Shown here one piece after another: positions 1 through 6,500 of a stretch of 8,818 nucleotides of DNA. Every line of letters starts with the position of its first letter. Position 1 is the first letter of the stretch. The notes beneath the pieces were generated by a model. The model ran no database searches, was not told where the DNA came from, and worked only from the letters and a program-made list of their open reading frames with translations. The position numbers and the translations under genes were made by a program. Source of the DNA: JALYNX01 sp964608055 (GTDB lineage: Bacteria; Actinomycetota; Acidimicrobiia; Spongiisociales; ZC4RG35). Location of the stretch: NCBI GenBank assembly GCA_964608055.1, contig CAZSMJ010000080.1, positions 1 through 8,818 of the forward strand, given 5' to 3'.

Positions 1-1
1 A

Positions 2-199
2 GCCCCCATCGATCCCGTCAATGCCGAGTACCGCGTCGCGTTCGCGCCGGTGGGTGGTCGGCTTCGTAGTCGTCATGTCATGGTCCAAGGACTCGACCGG
101 CTCACGGCGTTTCTCCGGCAGGCGCACGTCCCGACCCCGGAAATCGAGCGGGTGTGGCGGGCGCTGGTATCGTTGTCGGGGAGAGCCCGGGACTCCTGA
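2..199 (+). CDS. C-terminal end of an unrecognised protein (partial, runs off left edge)
   Basis: An open frame enters from the left edge and ends at TGA 197-199, giving 65 residues without a start in view. It ends in a helical-looking stretch (GLDRLTAFLRQAHVPTPEIE followed by RVWRALVSL). About three quarters of its codons end in G or C, which fits coding use in this genome and favours this frame over the overlapping ones. I do not recognise the family. A competing minus-strand start at position 77 (reading MTTTKPTTHRRERDAVL toward the edge) cannot be excluded, and the two are mutually exclusive as main genes. The neighbours to the right are all broken gene pieces, so this may itself be a remnant. 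Confidence 0.4.
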   Translation, partial: APIDPVNAEYRVAFAPVGGRLRSRHVMVQGLDRLTAFLRQAHVPTPEIERVWRALVSLSGRARDS

Positions 200-297
200 A
201 GCGTGATCCAGGTTGCGGTTCAGAACCGTATCGATGCCAGCGGGCCGTTCGGATTGCGTTTGCTCGATTCACCGGGCGACTCCCGGCACCCGGTTTC

Positions 298-655
298 TCA
301 CCGCCGCCGCACCGTCGCCGCGAAGGTATGGCCTCGAGCCTTCCGAGTGGCTTCGATAGCCTCTTCTCGGACCCGCTCCCGCGACCAGTCGGGGTTCGCG
401 CGCTGGATATCCGCAAGCCGGACATGAAACGGGATCTCATCCCGCCTCGGCGAATCGGGGGTGCCGTTGTGGCGGGCGAACCGCTCCGGGGCCGGGGGTG
501 CCGGTAACGGCGCGATCTTCGGTACGCTGAACAGCTCGTCTTTCCACCGCTGGGCAGTCAGCCACTTCGCCGGATGCATGATCACGCCGCGGACGCCACT
601 GGTCGCTCCGCTTCTGCTCTTCGAGAGCCGCCATGATGCGGGTCTGTAGCTCGGA
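298..655 (-). pseudogene. C-terminal fragment of a phage-type replication/replisome-organiser protein, frameshifted
   Basis: On the minus strand one frame reads SELQTRIMAALEEQKRSDQW (655-596), and another, from about 588, reads GVIMHPAKWLTAQRWKDEL. Joined, these match the typical C-terminal signature of phage replication-initiation/replisome-organiser proteins as I know it (a helix with ALE-QK-S-QW, a short linker, then IPHPATWLN-RRW-DE). The frame changes between about 596 and 588, so no single open frame covers the motif. The second frame continues with a Pro-rich linker (APLPAPPAPERF) and a charged tail (ANPDWSRERVREEAIEATRK) to TGA 298-300. There is no start codon or N-terminal domain; upstream, the frame runs into an integrase-like piece. 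Seen: the two half motifs in two frames. Inferred: a decayed gene from a phage or integrative element. The family name rests on motif memory. Confidence 0.55.
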
Positions 656-736
656 GACGGGTTGAGCTTGTCCCAAGCCCGACGGGCTTGCAGCCGGCGG
701 GACAACCCCCAGCGGCTCGGTGGCCGCGGCCTTCGT

Positions 737-916
737 CCGGACCATCGCGATATAGTCACCGAGGATCTTCTGCGCAACTGCCGGGAGCGGTACCGCGACT
801 TCAGTCCCGCCCTTACCCTGGACGCGCCGGAGACTCAACCCCGGCGCGACGTCGCCGACGTCGAGCGCGACAATCTCGGCCCGGCGGAGTCCCCGTAGCA
901 CATGAGGGCCAAGAGG
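737..916 (-). pseudogene. Tyrosine recombinase (integrase) catalytic-domain fragment, frameshifted
   Basis: The minus strand encodes GLRRAEIVALDVGDV (from 892 downward) followed by LRRVQGKGGTEVAVPLPAVA. This is the classic tyrosine-recombinase segment around the first catalytic Arg (GLRRAEI) and the beta-strand Lys loop (KGGTEVAVPLP). The expected upstream helix, LLALMCYG, is present just before it (about 916-893) but in another frame: one missing base near 893 separates LLALMCYG from GLRRAEIVAL. After about 737 the homology stops, and the frame runs into the replication-protein fragment. The HxxR box and the catalytic Tyr are not present in any frame nearby. The piece is therefore non-functional. 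On its other side it abuts an oppositely oriented treZ fragment, which marks a rearrangement junction near 910-920. Confidence 0.65.
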
Positions 917-1090
917 GGCAACGGATATTTCTCGGGCGTCTCGTTCGACGCCGGCGTCGGCACGCTGTACCGATTCCGTCTCGACGATGACGACGCGCTG
1001 TATCCGGATCCCGGGTCGCGCTTTCAGCCGCAGGGTCCGTCCGGCTCGTCCCGCGTGGTCGACCCCACGGCGTTTGCCTGGACGGACGCA
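917..1090 (+). pseudogene. treZ: Fragment of malto-oligosyltrehalose trehalohydrolase (TreZ) N-terminal domain
   Basis: The plus frame that opens with ATG 902 reads GNGYFSGVSFDAGVGTLYRF, then RLDDDDALYPDPGSRFQPQG and PSGSSRVVDPTAFAWTDA. This matches the end of the N-terminal Ig-like (CBM48/E-set) domain of TreZ, whose hallmark is YRFRLDG-(L)-PDPASRFQP-G--GPS-VVDP--F-WTD. TreZ releases trehalose from maltooligosyltrehalose in the TreYZ pathway and is normally about 550-600 residues. Only about 58 residues survive here: the start of the domain is replaced by integrase sequence, the frame loses similarity after TDA, and it stops at 1127-1129. No (beta/alpha)8 catalytic domain follows. ATG 902 is probably only the first in-frame codon, not a real start. 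Seen: a well-preserved, stop-free piece, so the rearrangement may be fairly recent. Confidence 0.7.
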
Positions 1091-1261
1091 CCAGCCTTTC
1101 ATGCGCGGTTCTCCACCAGGTTGGTGTGAGGCACCACACATGCAGATTCTTCAGGTGGCGCGCTTCACCTGGTCTGGGTCAACCGATGCCGAGAACTGGT
1201 AATCGGCTAGCAGGTTCCCAGAACACGCTTCGTAAGTCTCTGAGGAATTGGACCCATCCCT

Positions 1262-1278
1262 TTGGAACGCAGTTTGCA
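1262..1278 (+). promoter_or_regulatory. Sigma-54 (-24/-12) promoter of the DUF3494 PEP-CTERM gene
   Basis: TTGGAACGCAGTTTGCA has GG at 1264-1265 and GC at 1276-1277, separated by exactly 10 bases, as RpoN promoters require. Against the consensus TTGGCACG-N4-TTGCW there is one mismatch (A for C after GG). The expected transcription start is near 1289, leaving a leader of about 79 bases before ATG 1368. Expression would then need an enhancer-binding activator. In some other bacteria PEP-CTERM proteins are under RpoN with PrsK/PrsR control, which makes the site plausible in context. Confidence 0.65.
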
Positions 1279-1367
1279 AGTTTTGGCCACCAAGAGGATC
1301 ACTGAGATCGAAAGCCTGGCCCATTTGTGCGAGGCCTCTAGCGCGGGCGGGCTGAAAAGGAGAAACA

Positions 1368-2309
1368 ATGGTTTACGCGATTACCCTCCGCAGACTGATG
1401 GCCAGCCTCATCGTCATGCTCCCGTTCGCCGCGCTTCTCTGCGACCCCTCCCCAGGATTGGCCGCGCCATTGCTGGGTACAGCGGGGGACTTCGCGGTCC
1501 TGGCGGGCTCGGCGGTGACCAATACCGGATCGACCACCATCAACGGAAGTGGAAATGTGGGTGTCACCCCCGGTACCTCGATCACCCCTGGCGCTTCGGG
1601 GTTCACGTTCGGAACGGGAACGACACACTCAGCTGATGGGGTCGCGCAGCAGGCTCGGATTGATGCCTTTACCGGGACTGCGCCGATAAGTGCGTTCAGT
1701 TTTCTAGCAGGCCTGTCGACGTTCACTGACTTGACTGGTCACGATCTGGGTACATCTGGCACGCTCCCAATCTCCACGCTCAACCCGGGGATCTATCATT
1801 TTGCCTCGTCGGCTCAGTTGAACGGACCGCTCACTCTCAACAACCAAGGCAACAACAATGCGGTCTTCGTTTTCCAGATAGGGAGCACGCTCACGACCGC
1901 ATCCGGCTCGTCAGTTCTCCTGACAGGTGCCGGTACCGGTGACGGCGTGTTTTGGGTGGTCGGCAGCTCCGCGACTCTCGGTACAACCACTTCGTTCGAA
2001 GGAAATATTCTCGCAGCCACGGCCATCACCCTGACGACCGGCGCAACAATTGGGTGCGGTAGCGCCTTGGCGCGAGATGCTGCAGTGACGCTGGATACCA
2101 ACACCATCGGCACCGGCTGCGGCGGTGGCTACCAGTCCGTCGGCGACACCTTCGAGCTTATCGGCCCCGGCGGCCCCGGCGGCGGCGTGGCCGTTCCCCT
2201 GCCCTCGTCCTTCCTTCTCCTCGTCGCAGGCGTGATCGGCGTCGCGGCGGTAGAGCGCGGCCGATCGAGGGCGAGGAGCGCAGCCATGCGGTCGCGCCAG
2301 GAGGGGTAA
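1368..2309 (+). CDS. DUF3494 ice-binding-like secreted protein with PEP-CTERM sorting signal
   Basis: This is a 313-residue exported protein predicted to be handled by the exosortase encoded downstream. Residues 1-33 look like a Sec signal peptide (LRRLMASLIVMLPFAALL, then a likely cut after GLAA). Residues about 35-252 are a DUF3494 beta-solenoid: LGTAGDFAVLAGSAVTNTGS near the start, then LNPGIYHFASSAQLNGPLTL, AVFVFQIGSTLTTASGSSV, VFWVVGSSATLGTTTSFEGN and ILAATAITLTTGA, all family hallmarks. A Gly/Pro linker (GPGGPGGG) leads to VPLPSS at 276-281, a hydrophobic helix (FLLLVAGVIGVAAV) and a basic tail (ERGRSRAR), the three-part PEP-CTERM signal, with Leu in place of the usual Glu. The start is set by AAGGAG at 1357-1362, five bases ahead of ATG. 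Some DUF3494 members bind ice and others serve in surface adhesion; the sequence does not tell which. Likely sigma-54 controlled. Confidence 0.9.
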   Translation: MVYAITLRRLMASLIVMLPFAALLCDPSPGLAAPLLGTAGDFAVLAGSAVTNTGSTTINGSGNVGVTPGTSITPGASGFTFGTGTTHSADGVAQQARIDAFTGTAPISAFSFLAGLSTFTDLTGHDLGTSGTLPISTLNPGIYHFASSAQLNGPLTLNNQGNNNAVFVFQIGSTLTTASGSSVLLTGAGTGDGVFWVVGSSATLGTTTSFEGNILAATAITLTTGATIGCGSALARDAAVTLDTNTIGTGCGGGYQSVGDTFELIGPGGPGGGVAVPLPSSFLLLVAGVIGVAAVERGRSRARSAAMRSRQEG

Positions 2310-2678
2310 AAGGGGATCCCTAATGCCTGTCCCTCGGCGATCCAGGCGCACCCAGAGTGCACTAAAGTTGGGTGGTAGGGCGCTCCGGCGACGCTCTAGC
2401 GAATCGAGCGCGATCGGATTAACGGGCATTATACCGCGCAGATTTGCGTGGCAATTCGGTGTGAGTTTTCCCTGCCGGCAATCAACCCCACGGACATCCC
2501 CTCGGTCCCAATACAATCATTCTCTCGCTCGATCGACCGTCCGGTCTCACCTGGATGTCACGAGGGTCCGTGGTGGGATTTCTGGACAACCCCTTGTTGG
2601 CCATAGGGATGGCCGACGGGGGCGTTCGTTTTTCCGGGGCGACTCAAAGCTAGGGCACGTAGCAAAAGGCTCCTCCCA
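2310..2678. other. Intergenic region between the PEP-CTERM gene and prsT
   Basis: These 369 bases carry no convincing gene: overlapping frames lack protein-like composition. The stretch 2420-2530 is noticeably more A/T-rich than its surroundings and is the likeliest promoter area for prsT. It holds a near-palindrome, ATTTGC-GTG-GCAATT (2442-2456), that could be an operator. A GCGCTC...GAGCGC inverted repeat with a 20-base loop lies before it, but no run of T follows, so it is a poor terminator. No convincing sigma-54 site was found here. Confidence 0.5.
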
Positions 2679-5600
2679 ATGACACTTCACCCCCTGCGTA
2701 ACCCGCTGGTGGCGGGCATCTCGCTTCTGCTCTCCGTCTCGTGCGCCCAAGGGCCGGACGCAACGAAGCAGGCGGCACTGGAACGAGCAGACGAGTACCT
2801 CAGCCAAGGGAAGCCCAACGAAGCCATCATTGAGCTGAAGAACGCACTTCAGATTGACAAGGACTTCGGCCCGGCGCTCCACGCGCTCGGGCGCGCCTAC
2901 GCGACGAAAGCGTCGTACAGGGACGCGCTGAGTGAGCTCAGCCGAGCCCAGACACTCGCCCCGGATTCAGTCGCTATCGCGGTCGATCTGGGCCGCGTAC
3001 TCGTAGAGGTGGGATTCTGGAAGGGTGCTGCAGCGCAGGCCGACCGAATTCTCGATCGAGAACCTCAGAACGTTCAGGGTCTCTACATTCGTGCAGCTGC
3101 TCTGCTTGGTCAGGGCCGAGTCGAGGAGGCGCTGGCCGTCGCGCAGACCGCCCCGAAGGGTGGTGCCGATCTAGACGGGGTGAGGGCTGCCGCGCTCCTG
3201 CGTCTAGGCAAGATGGAGCAGGCTGAGCACGTGTACCGGGCTATCCTTGCCGCTACTCCAGACGATGCCGTGGCCGTTCGGGGCCTCGGCAACATAAGCC
3301 TCGCGAGGCGGAACAATGAAGAGGCCATCGCGCTCTACCGGCGGGCTAAAGTCATGGCCCCGTTGAATCCCCGGGTGCGCCTTGGTTTGGCAACGGCGCT
3401 TGCCCGATCTGGGCGCGTGAGGCAGGCCGTCCAGGAGCTCGAGGATGTGGAGCCGCAGGCTCGCTCAGCGGACATCCTCATGGCGCTGGGTGACTATTAC
3501 CTCCAGGCTGGCCGTCCGGCCGAGGCCATCGCGCTGCTCTCGCCCGTCGTTGGCCGCTCGCCACAATTTGTACCGGCCCGCTATCTCCTGGCGAGCGCCT
3601 ACCTCGCCACCGGTCGAGTAGAAGAATCTCTCCGGGAACTCGAGGAGTTGAACCGCGAGGTTCCGAATGACCCGGCGATCCAGTTCCGCCTCGCCTCCGC
3701 GTACTTGCGAGGCGGGCGCGTCAGAGAAGCCCTCGTCCGCCTTGACTCGATCGCCGAGCCGCTTCAGAGCTCCCCGGAGTACCACCTCGAGCGTGGCCGT
3801 GCGCTCCTCCTGCTAGGCCGGGAGAATCACGCGATGGCGGCAGCCAAGACGGCTCAGCGATTGGCTCCCAGGGCTCCAGAGCCTTACCTCCTGTTGGGGC
3901 AGATCCGGGCAGAGCAAGGGGATCGCAAGGCGGCCCGAGACCTCTTCGCACAGGCTGCTGCCCTGGATGAGAGCTATGCCCCCGCGCACTTGGCGCTCGG
4001 CTGGCTGCATGCGGCCGAAAGGGACACCCAAGCTGCGCTACGGGAGTTCCAGGCAGCGGTGGAGGCGGATCCCAGATCCCTCGCGGCTGCCCGAGCCAAG
4101 GTCGTCGCGCTAGTTCGGTGGAAAGGCATCGGCGAGGCGATCGAGTTCGTCCAGTCCACATCGAATGTGGACCCCCGTAATCCGGCGTTCCATGTTCTCC
4201 TCGCTGGGCTGTACCAAGCAGACCGCAGGTGGGAGAACGCAGCAACGGCCTACCGGAAGGCACTCGAGTTGGACCCGAGGATGGTGGAAGCTCGCCTGGG
4301 GCTCGCCTTGCTGGCGCTCGCCCAGAGCCGAGAGGACGAAGCGATCAGCCATCTTCAGGCGATCGTGAAGGACCGGCCGACCCAGCCTACGGCGGTGCTG
4401 CTGCTCGTGTCCGTCTATGACAGGCTGGGCCGCCTGGACCGAGCGGTTCCCGTGCTGGAAAGCGCGGCGAACGCCCCCCCTCTCGAGACGCAATGGCAGG
4501 TGGCTCTGGGAGAAGTGTACCTTCGGAATGAGCGTTACGAGGATGCGATCGCTCGGATGTCCCAGGTGCTTGCCAGGAGTTCAGATGTCGTCGCTGCGCG
4601 ACTGATTAGGGGCCGGGCGCATCTGGAGGCAAGAAACCTGGCAGCGGCTGTGAAGGATCTGAGCGAAGTAGCGCGACTGAATCCCAAGTTGGCGGCGGCC
4701 CATTACTATCTGGCAACAGCCTACGTGGCACTGGGGCAGACGCAGGAGGCCCGAGCCGCGTACCGGGAGGCCCTCCGACTCAATCCGCAGCTCGAGCCGG
4801 CAAAGTCGGAGCTGGCAATCATCTCAGGCGAGGAGCCTGACAAGGCGGCTCAGCTTCAGCGCATCGAGAGCCTGAAGGCAGCCCTCAAGATCGACCCGAA
4901 GAACGTGCCAATTCGGGAAGAGCTAGCGCGAACTCTCCTGATGAACCGGGCTGTGAGCCAGGCGCGGGGGGAACTCCAGGAGATCCTGCAGTTGGCGCCT
5001 GCGCATCCGACTGCGAATGTGCTGATGGCCCGAGTGCTCCTCGGGGAGGGAAGGGTCGATACCGCGGCGGATCATCTCCGCACGGTGCTCAGAAGCAATC
5101 CGTCCCACCTTGAGGCTAACGTGCTCCTGGCCCGAGACCTTCAGACACGCGGGCGACGCGAGGAGGCGGTGAGGCACTTGGAGGCGGCGCTCCGCGTGAA
5201 CCCGAGACTCGACGACGTTAAGCTGCAACTTGGCACGCTGTACCTCCAGACGGGGCGCCTGACGCAGGCCCTGCCGCTGGTGCGCGAGGTCGAGCAGAAC
5301 GCGCCGAAGAGCCCAGCTGGACCTCTTCTTGCCGGGAACATCCTCCTCGCCCAACATAACCCCAAGCTCGCGAGCGAGGCATTCAGTGCCTCACTGAGGC
5401 TCAAGCCGGATCTCGCGGAGGGGCATCGAGGCCTGGGACAGGCCCATCAGGCGCTCGGGCACATCGATGCGGCCGTCAAAAGCTACCGGCGGGCCATCGC
5501 CCTGAACGGGAATGATGTCATCTCGCTCAACAACCTCGCCTGGATCCTGGCGGAGAACCGCAGGGGCCTTGAGGAAGCCTTGCGCCTGGTGAGCAGGGCG

Positions 5601-5873
5601 GCAGAGCTCGCCCCGGGACACGCGGACGTATTAGATACCCTTGGGTGGATCCACTACCGCCGCGCGGCCTACACCGACGCGGAACAAGCCCTCGCGCGCG
5701 GGCTGGAGCGCGCGCCCGACAATGGGCTCATCCGGTATCACCTCGGCCTTGTGTATATGCGGCTTGGTAAGAAAGGCGAAGCCGTCTCAAGCCTCCGCCG
5801 CGCCGCGCAGCTCGACCCGAGGCTCGCCGAGAAAGAAAGGATCAGCGACCTGATTCTTGAGATTGACGGTTAA
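2679..5873 (+). CDS. prsT: PEP-CTERM system TPR-repeat lipoprotein (PrsT type)
   Basis: The 1064-residue protein is made almost wholly of tetratricopeptide repeats, well over twenty, from about residue 33 to the end. They recur as helix pairs with patterns such as YRKALELDPRMVEARLGLAL and AYREALRLNPQLEPA. The N-terminus (residues 1-25) is hydrophobic and ends in LLLSVSCAQ, a lipoprotein-like box with Cys22; Ser at -3 is unusual, so lipidation is likely rather than certain. Near the C-terminus come NNLAWILAENRRGLEEALRL and HADVLDTLGWIHYRR, the conserved end of the PEP-CTERM/XrtA-system TPR lipoproteins (the TIGR02917-type family), whose length it matches. The family is tied genomically to exosortases and exopolysaccharide export; its exact task is unknown, presumably protein scaffolding in the periplasm. 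AAAAGG lies nine bases ahead of ATG. The stop overlaps the end of the convergent epsI by 32 bases. Confidence 0.9.
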   Translation: MTLHPLRNPLVAGISLLLSVSCAQGPDATKQAALERADEYLSQGKPNEAIIELKNALQIDKDFGPALHALGRAYATKASYRDALSELSRAQTLAPDSVAIAVDLGRVLVEVGFWKGAAAQADRILDREPQNVQGLYIRAAALLGQGRVEEALAVAQTAPKGGADLDGVRAAALLRLGKMEQAEHVYRAILAATPDDAVAVRGLGNISLARRNNEEAIALYRRAKVMAPLNPRVRLGLATALARSGRVRQAVQELEDVEPQARSADILMALGDYYLQAGRPAEAIALLSPVVGRSPQFVPARYLLASAYLATGRVEESLRELEELNREVPNDPAIQFRLASAYLRGGRVREALVRLDSIAEPLQSSPEYHLERGRALLLLGRENHAMAAAKTAQRLAPRAPEPYLLLGQIRAEQGDRKAARDLFAQAAALDESYAPAHLALGWLHAAERDTQAALREFQAAVEADPRSLAAARAKVVALVRWKGIGEAIEFVQSTSNVDPRNPAFHVLLAGLYQADRRWENAATAYRKALELDPRMVEARLGLALLALAQSREDEAISHLQAIVKDRPTQPTAVLLLVSVYDRLGRLDRAVPVLESAANAPPLETQWQVALGEVYLRNERYEDAIARMSQVLARSSDVVAARLIRGRAHLEARNLAAAVKDLSEVARLNPKLAAAHYYLATAYVALGQTQEARAAYREALRLNPQLEPAKSELAIISGEEPDKAAQLQRIESLKAALKIDPKNVPIREELARTLLMNRAVSQARGELQEILQLAPAHPTANVLMARVLLGEGRVDTAADHLRTVLRSNPSHLEANVLLARDLQTRGRREEAVRHLEAALRVNPRLDDVKLQLGTLYLQTGRLTQALPLVREVEQNAPKSPAGPLLAGNILLAQHNPKLASEAFSASLRLKPDLAEGHRGLGQAHQALGHIDAAVKSYRRAIALNGNDVISLNNLAWILAENRRGLEEALRLVSRAAELAPGHADVLDTLGWIHYRRAAYTDAEQALARGLERAPDNGLIRYHLGLVYMRLGKKGEAVSSLRRAAQLDPRLAEKERISDLILEIDG

Positions 5874-6471
5874 CAGCCCTATTCCCGGCATCCTGGGAAA
5901 GTGCGATGTAGAGTGGGCGAGCGAGCCGCGCCACGGCGGCGAGTGAGTTGGCTAGCCCATCCCCCGGATCGACCCGAATCGCGATCCTCACCAACAGGAC
6001 ATCTGCCCGGCGCGCGAGAAGGATGCTCCGCAGGAGCGCGAGCCTGAACCAGTACTCGCTGCCGTAGACGTCTGGCCCTATCTGGTGCCAGTAGGCCACA
6101 ATGAGCCGCTGACTGTCCTTGTGGATCACGACGGCGGGTACGGAGACGGTCTCAGCCAGAGGCCCGTTCAGGTTCAGCGCGAAGGAGACCCGCTCGATGA
6201 GATTGGCGTCCTTCTCAGGGTACACGAGACCGATGGATGCGCGCCGACCTGGATCGTCCTGTCGGCTAAACAGTGCCACGGAAACCCATGCCATGCGCTG
6301 ATCGCTCCGGTAGGTGCGGCGGACTGCCGCTGTCTCATTCGGATCGACTGGTAGCAAGCCCTCCGGGATCCCTTCGCTCCCGGCCCATCCCTCGAATGTC
6401 AGCGGAAGGACGTCGAGCACGACCGCGCGACCTCCCCCGCGAACTGGCGGGGCCATGTGGATCATTGCCAC
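5842..6471 (-). CDS. epsI: EpsI (DUF3485) exosortase-associated protein
   Basis: EpsI-family proteins accompany or are fused to exosortases and are linked to exopolysaccharide assembly. Reading from GTG 6471 gives 209 residues. The family outline is visible: LPLTFEGWAGS near the N-terminus, RTYRSDQRMAWVSVALFSRQ, then the most conserved part, VPAVVIHKDSQRLIVAYWHQ followed by GSEYWFRL and ARRADVLLVRIAI. The frame stays open upstream, where LAIVSALLAAAVAMIHM forms the expected N-terminal membrane segment. GTG 6471 lies inside that segment, so the true start is probably upstream. The best upstream ribosome site, GGAGGAG, lies three bases ahead of CTG 6525, which would give 227 residues and a 25-base overlap with the exosortase gene; no ATG, GTG or TTG occurs in that stretch. 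The usual SPK-CLPG-GW motif with its Cys is not visible. It lies downstream of the exosortase gene in the same operon and overlaps prsT at its 3' end. Confidence 0.8.
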   Translation of the reverse strand: MAMIHMAPPVRGGGRAVVLDVLPLTFEGWAGSEGIPEGLLPVDPNETAAVRRTYRSDQRMAWVSVALFSRQDDPGRRASIGLVYPEKDANLIERVSFALNLNGPLAETVSVPAVVIHKDSQRLIVAYWHQIGPDVYGSEYWFRLALLRSILLARRADVLLVRIAIRVDPGDGLANSLAAVARLARPLYIALSQDAGNRAVNRQSQESGR

Positions 6472-6500
6472 CGCCGCGGCGAGCAGAGCGCTGACGATCG

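Noticed and set aside
1103..1141. Small hairpin TGGTG-TGAGG-CACCA after the treZ fragment as a terminator
   Set aside because: Only a five-base stem with no T run; it carries no weight as a terminator.
2372..2387. GG-N10-GC spacing (TTGGGTGGTAGGGCGC) as a sigma-54 site for prsT
   Set aside because: Only the dinucleotides fit; the CAC and TTG parts of the consensus are missing, and such spacing is frequent by chance in GC-rich DNA.
1911..2516. 201-residue minus-strand frame across the end of the DUF3494 gene
   Set aside because: The plus-strand DUF3494/PEP-CTERM protein explains the region; the antisense frame has no motif and crosses the intergenic region without a sensible start.
2637..2651. 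GG-N10-GC (before CTAGGGCACG) as a second possible sigma-54 site for prsT
   Set aside because: The -12 part reads AAAGC instead of TTTGC and the -24 part lacks TGGCAC.
3721..4263. 180-residue antisense frame inside prsT
   Set aside because: It is a shadow of the repetitive GC-rich TPR gene, with Pro/Arg/Ser-rich low-complexity composition and no recognisable domain.
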